From the NCBI GenBank assembly GCA_026914155.1, contig JAPPGH010000029.1:40395-104394 (forward strand): a stretch of 64,000 bases of DNA, read 5' to 3'. Position numbers and translations under genes: made by a program. Below the pieces are notes generated by a model, which did no database searches, was not told where the DNA came from, and saw nothing but the letters and a program-made list of their open reading frames with translations. This stretch comes from Candidatus Palauibacter rhopaloidicola (GTDB lineage: Bacteria > Gemmatimonadota > Gemmatimonadetes > Palauibacterales > Palauibacteraceae). Positions 6,753-16,323 of this stretch are shown here, piece by piece (within the stretch, counting starts at the first letter, position 1; each line of letters opens with the position of its first letter).

Positions 6753-9056
6753 CTAGCGGGCGGGCATGAAGAAGGCGTCGTTGTCGGTGATGACGGGGCC
6801 GCGCCCGATGTAGCCCGTCAGGTCCGCTTCGGCCATCGCCACGTAGCCGGCGATGGCCTCCGGCGGTCCGAGATCGCGGACGACGATCGGGTTGGCGGCG
6901 GCCCGCGTGAGCACCGACTGCATCACGACGGACGACATCGGCTCCCGCGTGGCGACGACGTAGCTGTGCGTCGATCCGGTGGACCACAACACCATGTTGG
7001 GGAAGATGTCCCAGACGGTCCGCAGGATGTCGCGATAGTCGTCTTCGCGAACGCCGTGGATCGGAATCCACTGCATGAAGATGCCGTCCGGGGCGAGCCG
7101 GCTCTCGATCAACTGATAGAACTCGCTCGTGAACAGCGCCCATGAACTCGCGTTCGCGGGGTGCGTCGCGTCCACCGAGATGATGTCGTACGACTCCTCC
7201 GTCCGGAGGAGGAAGTTCCGCCCGTCCTCCACGTGAAGCCGCAGCCGGTCGCTGTCGAGCACGTCGTAGTTCTCCTCCGAGTAGACCGCGGCCGCCTCCA
7301 TCATCTCGGGAGAGAGGTCCACCGCGTCGATGACGGGGATGTCGTGCGTGTTCATCGTCCCGGTGGCGATCCCGTTGCCGAAGCTCAGCACGAGCGCGTT
7401 GCGGGCGCCGGGCCGGAGCAGCGGCGGAAGGTGTCCCAGCAGCCGGAACGCCGACATGCTCGCGCGGTCCGTCGGCACTTCGTCGCGGCCGTTGACGAAG
7501 GAGATCTTGTAGTTGTCCTCCGGGACCTCGAGCACGGCGACGGTGGTTTCCACGCCCTCCTTGTAGAAGATGAGCCGGTCGACCTCCGTGTAGTAGGAGC
7601 CGAGATAGAAGCCGGTGGGGAGGACCGCGACGGCCAGGATCGTGGCCACGATCGCGCCCGCCGGCGCGAATCGGAGCGCCCGCCGGCCCCCGCGGTCGAA
7701 GCGAAGCGCCGCGGCTCCGAGCGCGAGGTTCAGCACCGCCAGCGCCACCGTCGTGTTGCGGAGCCCGAGGAGCGGCACGAGCACGAACCCCGCGCCGAGC
7801 GAGCCGGCAATGGCTCCCAGCGTATTGAACGCATTCACGCGGCCGATGCGAAGCCCCACGGCCTGCGCCCGCTCGCGGGTGTACAGGCTCCCCACGACGG
7901 GGAACAGTACTCCCAGAAGGACGGAGGGAGGAAAGAGCGTGACGAAGGCGATGAGGAACTCGTAGGCGACGGTGTAGCCGCCGAACCAATCCTCCAGGTG
8001 GAGGCCGGGGAGTCGCGCGAAGGCGTGGAGGATGAGGACGGCCAGCACTCCGATCGCGAGCTGGATCGCCCCGAAGTGCCTCAGCGTGGCCCGTCGCCGC
8101 CGCAGGACCCAGCTCCCGCCGGCGCCCCCGAGCGCGAGCCCGGCAAGGAAAACCGTCAGCATGAGCGAGAACGAGTACGCCGCGTGCGAGGAGTGGATGT
8201 AGAGGATCCTCGCCCACACCACCTCGTAGCCGAGCGCGATGAAGCCGGAGATGGCGTACGCGATCGCCACGTAGCGTAGCGCCCCGGCCGAGATCGGGAG
8301 CGCCCCGGCCGCGGGTCCGGGCGCAGTCGCGGCACCCGTCGCGCCGTCGCCTCGCCCAAGCGCCGCGCCGGCCTCGCTCGCCGCGCCGTCGCCCCCGCTC
8401 GGGCGCCGGGCCGGAGCCAGCCGCACGAGAGCGAGCGCCCCTGCCCCGACGAACAGATTGATCGCCGCACCGAGGAAGACGGTCTCCCGCGCGCCCAGAT
8501 ACCGGAGGAAGACGAGCCCCGTGAGGACGCAGCCCAGGGCGGCGCCCGCCGTGTTCACGAGGTAGAGCCGCCCCACGTCGCTTCCGACGCGCCCGCCGTG
8601 CGTCGCGTAGATCCGGCTCATGACGGGCAGCGTGGCCCCGATGAGGAAGGTCGTCGGCGTGAGCACGGCCAGAGAGAGGACGAGCCGGCCCAGCGTGAGC
8701 CAGAAGCCGCCGGCCGGGAGGGCATTGCTGAGCCCCGGGTAGAGCGCGTGGAGAGCCCCGAGCAGGAAGGGCGACAGTGCGGCGAGCGCCGCGATCCCCA
8801 CTTCAAGTGCAGCGTACGTGCGCAGCGGCCGCGCGTGGGCGTCGATTCGCCTGCCCATCGCGTAGCTGCCCAGTGCGAGCCCGATCATGTACGCCCCGAT
8901 GACCGTGCTGTAAGCGTAGACGCTGACCCCGAACGTGAAAACGGACTGCCGCACCCAGGCGATCTGGTAGATCAGCCCGCTGACCCCCGACAGAAAGAAG
9001 AGGGCCAGCAGCGCGGTCCGCCGTACACGGCTATCGGACGTCATCGATCGGGGCAT
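6753..9056 (-). CDS. Fused MFS-like membrane protein / spermidine synthase domain
   Basis: A 767-residue two-part protein. The first half contains many membrane segments of the MFS-like type, beginning with FFLSGVSGLIYQIAWVR near residue 20, a signature of the fused MFS/spermidine synthase family. The C-terminal part (about 500-740) is a Rossmann-type aminopropyltransferase or methyltransferase domain, with VIDAVDLSPEMMEAA for cofactor binding and VEDGRNFLL and YDIISVDATHP at the expected places. Such fusions are common but their substrates are poorly known; polyamine synthesis is not assured. The segment around 225-255 is an Ala/Gly-rich linker. Transcribed away from the adjoining amidohydrolase. 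Confidence 0.85.
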   Translation of the reverse strand: MPRSMTSDSRVRRTALLALFFLSGVSGLIYQIAWVRQSVFTFGVSVYAYSTVIGAYMIGLALGSYAMGRRIDAHARPLRTYAALEVGIAALAALSPFLLGALHALYPGLSNALPAGGFWLTLGRLVLSLAVLTPTTFLIGATLPVMSRIYATHGGRVGSDVGRLYLVNTAGAALGCVLTGLVFLRYLGARETVFLGAAINLFVGAGALALVRLAPARRPSGGDGAASEAGAALGRGDGATGAATAPGPAAGALPISAGALRYVAIAYAISGFIALGYEVVWARILYIHSSHAAYSFSLMLTVFLAGLALGGAGGSWVLRRRRATLRHFGAIQLAIGVLAVLILHAFARLPGLHLEDWFGGYTVAYEFLIAFVTLFPPSVLLGVLFPVVGSLYTRERAQAVGLRIGRVNAFNTLGAIAGSLGAGFVLVPLLGLRNTTVALAVLNLALGAAALRFDRGGRRALRFAPAGAIVATILAVAVLPTGFYLGSYYTEVDRLIFYKEGVETTVAVLEVPEDNYKISFVNGRDEVPTDRASMSAFRLLGHLPPLLRPGARNALVLSFGNGIATGTMNTHDIPVIDAVDLSPEMMEAAAVYSEENYDVLDSDRLRLHVEDGRNFLLRTEESYDIISVDATHPANASSWALFTSEFYQLIESRLAPDGIFMQWIPIHGVREDDYRDILRTVWDIFPNMVLWSTGSTHSYVVATREPMSSVVMQSVLTRAAANPIVVRDLGPPEAIAGYVAMAEADLTGYIGRGPVITDNDAFFMPAR

Positions 9057-9264
9057 CCAGGTCGGCGGGTTCGTTCTGGACGGAAGATGAGGTGTCGGTC
9101 GGCGGCAACGTAGTCTGCCCGCCGGGGAGTCGATACCCCGACTCCGTTCGCCGCGCCGGCCCCACGCCGGGCGCTTCCGACCGTCTGGCCACGCCCGGAC
9201 ACGGGCAACAGGTTTCGGAGGTGCCGTCTACTTGATGACCACCCGCCGACTCGAGGAGCGTCCG

Positions 9265-10650
9265 ATGCGAACGACAGCGATGACCCTGCGGACCGCGGTG
9301 CTGGCCGCGGTCTTCGTCCCCTCCAGCCCCTCCGCCTCGTACGGCGCCGCCCCCGCGATGGCTGCCGCGCACACCCCGGCGACCCAGGAAGTGACGGCGA
9401 TCCGGGCCGGTCGGCTGATCGACGGCACGGGCCAGCCGGCGCGCCAAGACCAGGTGATCATCGTACGCGGCGAGCGGATCGAAGCCGTGGGCGACGCGGC
9501 GGCCATCGCGATCCCGGACCACGCTCGGGTCGTCGACCTGAGCGGGTACACCGTGATGCCCGGCATCGTCGACGCGCACGCGCACCTCTCGATCCGGCCC
9601 GACATTCGCACGCTCCGGGGCCAGCTGGAAGGCATGGAGCAACACGACGCGATGCAGATGGCGCGCATCATTCGAAACATCCGGGTTCAGCTCATGTCGG
9701 GCGTCACCAGCGTCTACGTCGTCGGCGAGGTCCACTACAACGACATACAGGCCTCGCAGGCCGTGGAGGAGGGGATCATCCCGGGCCCCCGGATCTATCC
9801 CAGCGGGAACTTCATCTCGACGACCGCCGGCCACGGCCCGGCGGAGTACCGGACCACCAACGGACCGTGGGAGATGCGCACGTTCGTCCGGCAGAACTAC
9901 GAGATGGGGGCGCACCACATGAAGCTGACGATCACCGACCGCGCGCGGGTGGGGCCGAACAACGGCACCCCGTACGCGCCGGGCGAGAGCAACTACACGA
10001 AGGAGGAGATCGACGCGGCGGTGAACGAACTGCACCGGCTCGGGATCGAAGCCACCGCGCACGCGAACGGGGAGTCCATCCGTCTGGCCGTCGAGGCGGG
10101 TGTCAACTCGATCCAGCATGGCGGGAACCTCAACGATGAGCTGATGGACCTCATGGCGAGTCGCGATGTGGGGTTCGTGAACACGTACACCATCGGCTTC
10201 CAGAGCGTCTTCAACGAGTGGGGCTTCCTCGACAACGAGGCGGGCGACATCCGCGACTGGCTCGAGCGCGGACGCCAGGTACACGGGCGGGCCCTCGACG
10301 AGAACCCGGGACGGGCGCAGCGGCGGTTGGACCGCCTCGGACAGCTCCGCCGTTCGAAGGATAAGGGCGTCAAGGTCGGCATCGGGACGGACAGCATGCA
10401 CGGGTACATGCTGCTGGAGATGGAGAACCTCGTCGCCGCGGGGTTCACGCCGCTCGAAGCGATCGCCGCGGCCACGGGGCTGAACGCCGAGATCGTGGGC
10501 ATCGAGGATGAAGTGGGGACGGTCGAGGTGGGCCGCTTCGCGGACATCATCGCGATCGACGGCCGGCCCGACGAGAACATCCGCGACATGGGAAACGTGG
10601 CGTTCATCATGGTCGGCGGCCGCGACCAGTCCGCCCTCAGTTTCCGGTAG
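9265..10650 (+). CDS. Exported amidohydrolase-family metalloenzyme
   Basis: A 461-residue amidohydrolase with a signal-like N-terminus (about 1-35) and a complete metal site. H105-A-H107 is in VDAHAHL, a Lys is in HHMKLTITD, single His residues are in ATAHANG and IQHGG, and an Asp is in GIGTDSMHG. The beta-sandwich segments flank it (IRAGRLIDGTGQ at the start, RFADIIAIDG near the end). This matches exported imidazolonepropionase-like or prolidase-like amidohydrolases. GAGGAG lies about 7 bp before the ATG at 9265, which decides the start over an upstream ATG at 9232. It resembles the two paralogues at 28821 and 34485 only distantly, and unlike them keeps the canonical HxH. Confidence 0.85.
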   Translation: MRTTAMTLRTAVLAAVFVPSSPSASYGAAPAMAAAHTPATQEVTAIRAGRLIDGTGQPARQDQVIIVRGERIEAVGDAAAIAIPDHARVVDLSGYTVMPGIVDAHAHLSIRPDIRTLRGQLEGMEQHDAMQMARIIRNIRVQLMSGVTSVYVVGEVHYNDIQASQAVEEGIIPGPRIYPSGNFISTTAGHGPAEYRTTNGPWEMRTFVRQNYEMGAHHMKLTITDRARVGPNNGTPYAPGESNYTKEEIDAAVNELHRLGIEATAHANGESIRLAVEAGVNSIQHGGNLNDELMDLMASRDVGFVNTYTIGFQSVFNEWGFLDNEAGDIRDWLERGRQVHGRALDENPGRAQRRLDRLGQLRRSKDKGVKVGIGTDSMHGYMLLEMENLVAAGFTPLEAIAAATGLNAEIVGIEDEVGTVEVGRFADIIAIDGRPDENIRDMGNVAFIMVGGRDQSALSFR

Positions 10651-10669
10651 CTGCTTCCGGTAACGGCGC

Positions 10670-11845
10670 CTACCAGGGCCTTGACGCTTCGTCGTGGAGC
10701 GTGGTGGGCAAGCTGTAGGACTGCTCGAAGTCTCCCACGTTGGAGATGTCGAGCATCTCCATGTAGTCGTACCCGGAATCGAGTCTGTGGAATCCCGGAA
10801 TCCGCTCGAGCGCCACCCTCCTCAGCCGGTGCTTCAACCACAGCAGCGGGACCTGCGGGATCCTTCGGGATGGGGGAAAGAGGAACTGATCGGCCAGCTC
10901 GTCTCCGACCAGTTCGCGGCACACCTGGTAGATGAACGTCGCGAAGGGCCGGCGTTCCTTGGGATCCTTCACGCCCAGCAGGAGCGGAGCGCTGTTGACG
11001 ATGCTGTTCGCCATGATGATGGCATCGTCGTCCGGCGGGGGCTCGCACAACATCCCGATCTCGAATCTGCGGCGCGCGTCGGCGTAGTCCTCGAAGAGAA
11101 TCGCCTCCGGGACGCCCATGATCCACGCGGTATACCTCCACACGTGGACGTAGCCCTCCCACTCCATGTCGCCGAACTTGGCGCCGAGGCGCCTGGCGTG
11201 CTGGAGGAGACGTGCGGAGAAAGTGGTTGACGCGAGCAGGATATTGGCAGCGCTGATAGGCATGCCGTGCGCCGCCGCGTCCCATTCGTCGGAACCCTTG
11301 AGCAGCATCCTCGACTGCGCATGCACCAATCGGATTCGAAGCGTCAGTCGCCACCCGTCGCCGCCCGGTTCCATCCCGCCGGGGAGGTACTGGTCGGCGA
11401 GGTGCAGCAGGTTCTGGCGGAGGCGGCGAACCCCGTTCTGGGTGATGCGGCCCCGAATCCGGAAAGACTTGCTGATCAGCGTCGAGAAGCCTTCCACGAT
11501 CGCGGCTCCGGCGAGGGCTGCCGGAATGATGTTTGAATTGCGGATGAAGCCGCGCGTGGCCGCCTGCGCCAACTTCGGATCGTACCAGTCCGGAATGGCG
11601 GATACCTCGCTCACCAACTCCCGGAGCGAGTCGGGGAGGCCATCGGGCAGCTCGAACGGATCCCGCAGGGCCGAAGAGATGAGCGGATGCACCTCGTCGG
11701 GGGAACACGTGGCCGCGAGATCCTCGACGACACGATCGGCAAGGGGGTCGCCGATGGTCGTATGGCGGATAAAATCGTCCGCCAATCGGGCGTCGACACC
11801 CCGCGCCGCCTCGTACCCGTCAGCGTAGCTGGACGGAATCCTCAT
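10670..11845 (-). CDS. MpaB/rubber-oxygenase-like protein (DUF2236)
   Basis: A 391-residue protein of the oxygenase MpaB family, which includes latex-clearing protein Lcp and fungal MpaB and binds heme b. The core motif RLTLRIRLVHAQSRMLL (166-182) contains the conserved Arg-rich helix and H175. Other family-like segments are GMPISAANILLA and WRYTAWIMGVPEAI. No signal peptide is visible, so a cytoplasmic location is likely. Natural substrates of bacterial DUF2236 proteins are mostly unknown. It is a single gene, divergent from the RND permease gene across 266 bp that hold phased TGTCA repeats. Confidence 0.8.
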   Translation of the reverse strand: MRIPSSYADGYEAARGVDARLADDFIRHTTIGDPLADRVVEDLAATCSPDEVHPLISSALRDPFELPDGLPDSLRELVSEVSAIPDWYDPKLAQAATRGFIRNSNIIPAALAGAAIVEGFSTLISKSFRIRGRITQNGVRRLRQNLLHLADQYLPGGMEPGGDGWRLTLRIRLVHAQSRMLLKGSDEWDAAAHGMPISAANILLASTTFSARLLQHARRLGAKFGDMEWEGYVHVWRYTAWIMGVPEAILFEDYADARRRFEIGMLCEPPPDDDAIIMANSIVNSAPLLLGVKDPKERRPFATFIYQVCRELVGDELADQFLFPPSRRIPQVPLLWLKHRLRRVALERIPGFHRLDSGYDYMEMLDISNVGDFEQSYSLPTTLHDEASRPW

Positions 11846-11850
11846 ATGAG

Positions 11851-11896
11851 TGTCAGTCTCAGCCTCTCCATGTCAGCCGAAGATAATACCATGTCA
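11851..11896 (-). promoter_or_regulatory. Three phased TGACA direct repeats upstream of the MpaB-like gene
   Basis: TGTCA (TGACA on the minus strand) occurs at 11851-11855, 11871-11875 and 11892-11896, with periods of 20 and 21 bp. The outer two are extended to TGACATGG. They begin 6 bp upstream of the ATG at 11845, and a TATTAT -10-like box (11888-11883) lies between two of them. Repeats on one helix face near a promoter suggest cooperative binding of a regulator. Confidence 0.4.
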
Positions 11897-12111
11897 ACCG
11901 TAGAGAATACTTCCGGACAGGGATTGGCAAAAGTTTCGGAGCGTAACTCCCCGGAGCCCGTTCGCCCGGCGCTCTGGCGAATCGACCGCGCGCCGCGTAA
12001 ACCGTTAGATGCAGCGCCGCTTGACTCAGCCGCGTTTTCCCACGGGCTGCTGGACCTGCGGAGTCCGATGAGCCGATGAGGGGGGTGGGACACATCACGG
12101 AGGAGCACCGT

Positions 12112-15100
12112 GTGAGTGACGAGGGTCAGGTCGACCGAAGGAGTACTCGGGGCCCCATCGGCTTCATGGCGAAGAACGGCATCGCCGCGAACGTGGTCAT
12201 GTTGTTTCTCGTCCTCGCCGGGCTGGCCTCGGCCCGGAACCTGGTCCAGGAAGTCCTGCCCGATTTCTCCCTGGACCGCGTCCAGATCGTCGTCCCCTAT
12301 CCCGGCGCGGCTCCGGAGGAGGTCGAGGAGTCCATCGTCCGCCGGATCGAGGAGCAGATCCGCGCGGTGGACGGCCTGAGCCGGGTCGAATCCACCGCCT
12401 CCGAGGGGCTCGCGTCGGTCATCGCGGAGTTCGATTCGGGAACGGACGTTAACCGCGCCCTCAACGAAGTGAAGGCCGAAGTCGACCGCATTCCGACCTT
12501 CCCGGCCGCCGCCGAACGGCCCGAGGTACGGGAAATCACGAGTCGGCAGAGCGTCATTCGTCTCCTCGTGTACGGCGATGTCCCGGAGCGTACGCTCAAG
12601 GAACTGGCATACGGAATCGAGGAAGGCCTCTCCGCTCTTCCCGAGGTGTCGCTGGCCGAAATCAGCGGGGCCCGTCCGTACGAGATCTCGATCGAGGTGC
12701 CCCTGAGACGGCTTCGCGCCCTCGGCCTGACCCTGGACGACATCGCCTTCGCGGTGCGGCAGAGTTCGCTCGAGTTGTCCGCCGGCAGGGTGTCCACCAG
12801 CGGCGAGGACATTCTCGTGCGCACGCTGGGACAGAACTACGAACAGGTGGATTTCGAGGAGATCATCCTCCTCGGCCGGCCGGATGGCACGTCGGTTCGC
12901 CTCGGCGAGATCGCGACGGTACGGGACGGGTTTGCGGACACCGATCTGAGCGTGCGCTACAACGGGCAGACCGCGGTCCGGGTCGACGTGTACCGGACCT
13001 CCGGCGAGCAGGTGCTCGACATCGCCGAAGCCGTAAAGCGGTATCTCGACGCCGAAGTCGTGCCGACCCTTCCCGAAGGCGTCTCGGTGGACCTGTGGAA
13101 GGACGATTCGGAGGAGGTGAGCGGGCGTCTCGGTCTCATGACGGAGAACGCCCTGATCGGATTCGCGCTCGTCTTCCTGGCGTTGGCGCTCTTCCTGGAG
13201 ATCCGGCTCGCGATGTGGGTGGCCGTGGGTCTGGCGGTCTCGTTCATGGGCGCCTTCCTCGTGATGGGCTTCCTCGGCATCTCGATCAACATGTTCTCGC
13301 TGATGGCGCTCGTGCTGGCGCTGGGCATCGTCGTGGACGACGCGATCGTCGTGGGAGAGAGCATCTTCGCGGAGCGAGAGCGCGGCCACAGGGGGCTCGC
13401 GGCCGCCATCCGCGGCACGCGTCGCGTCAGCGCTCCCGTCATATTTTCCGTTCTCACGACGATCACGGCTTTCGCGGCGCTCCTGAACGCGCCCGGACCG
13501 CAGGGAGAACTCGGGCGCGGGATTCCGCTCGTGGTGATCGCGGTGCTCGTGATCTCGCTGCTGGAATCGCTGCTCATTCTCCCGAACCACCTGTCCCATC
13601 TGGCCGCTCCCGGCGTGCGGAGATCCGGCGCCGCCCAGCGCATGCTGCACCGGGCGCAGGAGGGCGTGGACCGGATCATGAAGCGCCTTGCGGACGGCCT
13701 CCTCGACCGAGGACTTCGCCTGGCGACGGAGCAGCCCTCCATCATCCTCGCCGCGGCGGCCGGCCTGCTCGTGATCTCGCTGGGGGCCGTGGCGTCGGGG
13801 CTCGTGCCCAACCAGTTCATCACGCCGATCGAGGGCGATGTCGTGTCGGCGAACCTGGAGATGCCGACGGGTACCCCGGCCGAACGCACGGCCCGGATCG
13901 TCGCGGAGATCGAAGCCGCGGGACACCGGGCCGTGGCCCGTCTCTCGGACGGGGGCGACGAAGGCGAGGATCCGCTGGAGTTCGACGTCGCCGTCACGGT
14001 GGGCGAGTTGGCGGCGCTGTACGATCCTCTCGGCGGCGACGCGGTGGAGGCGGCTCGCGGCCACCTCGGCACGGTGCAGTTCAAGCTCCATGACTGGGAC
14101 CGCCGGGGCATCGCCGCTTCCACCTTCGAGCGTGTGTGGCGAGAGGAGGTCGGGATTCCCGCCGAAGCGAAGTCGCTCTCGATCTCATCGAACCTCCTGG
14201 GTCTCGGGCTACCCGTTCACTACGAACTGTCCCACCCGGATCCCGCTCGCCTGGAAGAAGTTGCGGGGGAATTCACGGCCGAACTGACCGACGTGGAGGG
14301 CACCTTCGACGTCCGGAGCAATCTCGATGAGGGATTCCGGGAACTGCAGTTGGAGTTGAATCCGGAGGGCCGCTCCCTGAACCTGACGCTCGACCGCTTC
14401 GCGACGCAGGTGCGCTCGGCTTTCTTCGGGGCGGAAGCGCTCAGAGTGCCCAGGGGCCGCGAAGACATGCGCGTGTGGGTGCGGCTTCCCGAGGAAGAGC
14501 GCAACTCCGCGACCGATGTGGAGAACTACCTCGTGCGCACGCCGGGCGGCGAAGTGCCGCTGGGCCAGATCGCGTCCGCCGGGTTCTCCCGCTCGTCAGC
14601 CGCCATTCACCGGGTCGACGGGCGCCGCGCCGTCACGATCACCGCGGACGTGGACCCTCGCGTCGCCACCGGCCAGCAGGTGAACGCCAGGCTGGACAAC
14701 GAGGTTCTCCCGCGACTGACGAGCGAGAACCCGGATCTCACCTACACGTACGGAGGCCAGCGAAAGGAGCAGGATCACGCGATCTCCGTGCTGGGCCGCT
14801 CACTCATCCTCGCCCTCCTCATCATGTACAGCCTGATGGCGATCCCGTTCGGCTCGTACACGCAGCCCCTCATCATCATGGCCGCCGTTCCGCTGGGCGC
14901 GATCGGCGCGCTGGCCGGCCACATGCTCCTCGGTCTGAGTTGGGGACTGTGGTCGCTGTACGGACTGGTCGGCGTCTTCGGCGTCGTCGTGAACGACTCG
15001 CTCATGATGATCCGGTTCATCAACGACCTCCGGGACTCCGGCCTGGAGCCCGCGGAGGCGATCATCGGCGGGGCGAAGGAGAGGTTCCGGGCGATCATGC

Positions 15101-15306
15101 TCACGTCGATCACCACCTTCCTGGGTGTGGCCCCGCTCGTCTTCGAGACCAGCACCTACGCTCAGCACCTCGTGCCGCTGGCGACCTCCGTCGGCTTCGG
15201 CGTGTTCATCGCCACGATCCTTCTCATGGTCGTCGTGCCGGCGCTGGTGATGACGCAGTACAACCTCGAGGCGCGGCGCGAACGCTGGCGGCAGGCGCGC
15301 GCCTGA
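12112..15306 (+). CDS. RND-family efflux transporter permease (AcrB/HAE1-like)
   Basis: A 1064-residue inner-membrane proton-driven pump subunit, full length for the family. TM1 is near residues 20-40. The porter domains follow, with PGAAPEEVEESI typical of the PN1 subdomain. The TM4 proton-relay pair D409-D410 is in LGIVVDDAIVV, and TM10 contains GVVVNDS. AcrB has a Lys in TM10 that is not present here. No membrane-fusion adaptor or outer-membrane channel gene is nearby, so partners must be encoded elsewhere. A GGAGGAG site 6 bp upstream fixes the GTG start at 12112. The export substrate cannot be told from sequence. Confidence 0.9.
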   Translation: MSDEGQVDRRSTRGPIGFMAKNGIAANVVMLFLVLAGLASARNLVQEVLPDFSLDRVQIVVPYPGAAPEEVEESIVRRIEEQIRAVDGLSRVESTASEGLASVIAEFDSGTDVNRALNEVKAEVDRIPTFPAAAERPEVREITSRQSVIRLLVYGDVPERTLKELAYGIEEGLSALPEVSLAEISGARPYEISIEVPLRRLRALGLTLDDIAFAVRQSSLELSAGRVSTSGEDILVRTLGQNYEQVDFEEIILLGRPDGTSVRLGEIATVRDGFADTDLSVRYNGQTAVRVDVYRTSGEQVLDIAEAVKRYLDAEVVPTLPEGVSVDLWKDDSEEVSGRLGLMTENALIGFALVFLALALFLEIRLAMWVAVGLAVSFMGAFLVMGFLGISINMFSLMALVLALGIVVDDAIVVGESIFAERERGHRGLAAAIRGTRRVSAPVIFSVLTTITAFAALLNAPGPQGELGRGIPLVVIAVLVISLLESLLILPNHLSHLAAPGVRRSGAAQRMLHRAQEGVDRIMKRLADGLLDRGLRLATEQPSIILAAAAGLLVISLGAVASGLVPNQFITPIEGDVVSANLEMPTGTPAERTARIVAEIEAAGHRAVARLSDGGDEGEDPLEFDVAVTVGELAALYDPLGGDAVEAARGHLGTVQFKLHDWDRRGIAASTFERVWREEVGIPAEAKSLSISSNLLGLGLPVHYELSHPDPARLEEVAGEFTAELTDVEGTFDVRSNLDEGFRELQLELNPEGRSLNLTLDRFATQVRSAFFGAEALRVPRGREDMRVWVRLPEEERNSATDVENYLVRTPGGEVPLGQIASAGFSRSSAAIHRVDGRRAVTITADVDPRVATGQQVNARLDNEVLPRLTSENPDLTYTYGGQRKEQDHAISVLGRSLILALLIMYSLMAIPFGSYTQPLIIMAAVPLGAIGALAGHMLLGLSWGLWSLYGLVGVFGVVVNDSLMMIRFINDLRDSGLEPAEAIIGGAKERFRAIMLTSITTFLGVAPLVFETSTYAQHLVPLATSVGFGVFIATILLMVVVPALVMTQYNLEARRERWRQARA

Positions 15307-15307
15307 T

Positions 15308-15326
15308 CGCCGGCTGCCGGCCGGCG
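15308..15326. terminator. Hairpin between convergent genes, possible bidirectional terminator
   Basis: CGCCGGC (15308-15314), loop TGCCG and GCCGGCG (15320-15326) form a perfect 7-bp GC stem immediately after the RND stop and before the end of the opposing gene. There is no T-tract, so strong intrinsic termination is uncertain. Confidence 0.4.
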
Positions 15327-15334
15327 GCGGTTCG

Positions 15335-16306
15335 TCAGGCGCCTCGTGCGGCCAGCCGACGGCAGTACCGCGCGATCCAGCGATTGGAGAAGCCGAAGAG
15401 CTTCGCGCGGCGCGTGATCGAGAGGACCTCCCGGCGGGACATCTTCGTCTCCCGGTCCAGCACCTCCGGATTCGTGCGACTGATGGCCAGGGTCCGCACC
15501 GCGAAGAGAAGCGGGAGCAGGCAGAAGAGGCGCACCCGGTGGTACCGTCTCGGGATCATCCGCATGTAGCTCCGGGCCGCCGCCAGGTGTCGGTCCGCCT
15601 TCTCCACGAGCCGCTCGAGCACCGTCATCGCCGCCGCATGGTTCGCGGGCTCGAACAGCTCGCCCGGATCCAGGCCGGCGGGGAGGAAGGACGCGGGCAC
15701 GTACACCCAGCCGCGATGCCGGTCCTCGTGCAGCCCTCTGATCACGTTTACCGTCTGCAGCGCGAGGCCGAACTCTCTCCCCAGAGCCATCATTCGCGTA
15801 AGGTCCCTTCCGACGCCCGGCAGCCGATGGGCGAACAGTTCCGTCAGCAGGTGGCCCACCCGTCCGGCGACTTCGTGCATGTAGTCGTCCAGATCCTCCT
15901 CGGTCTCGAATTCCGGGCCCCGCTCCGTCCACCGCGCCATCCCGGCGCTGGATTCCCTCACACGGCGCACGATGATCTCCCGCGCCTCGGGCGCCAGACG
16001 GTCGAGGCCCTCGAGAACGCTCGCCGCGTGTCGAGCCACCGATGCGTCCGGGGTGTCTTCCGCGGCCTCTCCCAGACGATCGATGAGGGCTGTGCGTCCC
16101 GAACCCCCGCCGAGCACGCGCCGCCACGCTTCGAGCAGGCGGACCTTCTCGTCCCCCGCGATCTCCTGATTGTCCTCCAGGTAGTCGGAGACGCGCAGCA
16201 GCAGGTAGGCCACGGTGATCTCGTCCCGCAGCGGGCGCGGGAGGATCTCGATGCCGACGGCGAACGTGCGACTCGCGCGCACGAGAAGCCCGTGAAGCGG
16301 GGCCAT
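15335..16306 (-). CDS. Squalene/phytoene synthase-family protein
   Basis: A 323-residue all-alpha isoprenoid synthase-like protein. The first Asp-rich motif is D41-Y-L-E-D45, expected to bind the diphosphate through Mg2+. The second lies in QTVNVIRGLHEDRHRGWVYVP (about 184-204), where the usual IIRDxxED has G191 in place of the first Asp while E194-D195 remain. Family members condense two prenyl diphosphates head to head, making squalene, phytoene or related intermediates. The altered motif may change the reaction. The chosen ATG lies 17 bp after the upstream M24 stop; a TTG overlapping that stop (TTGA) is an alternative. No carotenoid or hopanoid genes are adjacent. Confidence 0.8.
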   Translation of the reverse strand: MAPLHGLLVRASRTFAVGIEILPRPLRDEITVAYLLLRVSDYLEDNQEIAGDEKVRLLEAWRRVLGGGSGRTALIDRLGEAAEDTPDASVARHAASVLEGLDRLAPEAREIIVRRVRESSAGMARWTERGPEFETEEDLDDYMHEVAGRVGHLLTELFAHRLPGVGRDLTRMMALGREFGLALQTVNVIRGLHEDRHRGWVYVPASFLPAGLDPGELFEPANHAAAMTVLERLVEKADRHLAAARSYMRMIPRRYHRVRLFCLLPLLFAVRTLAISRTNPEVLDRETKMSRREVLSITRRAKLFGFSNRWIARYCRRLAARGA

Positions 16307-16323
16307 CCCGGGAGAGTTCCCGG

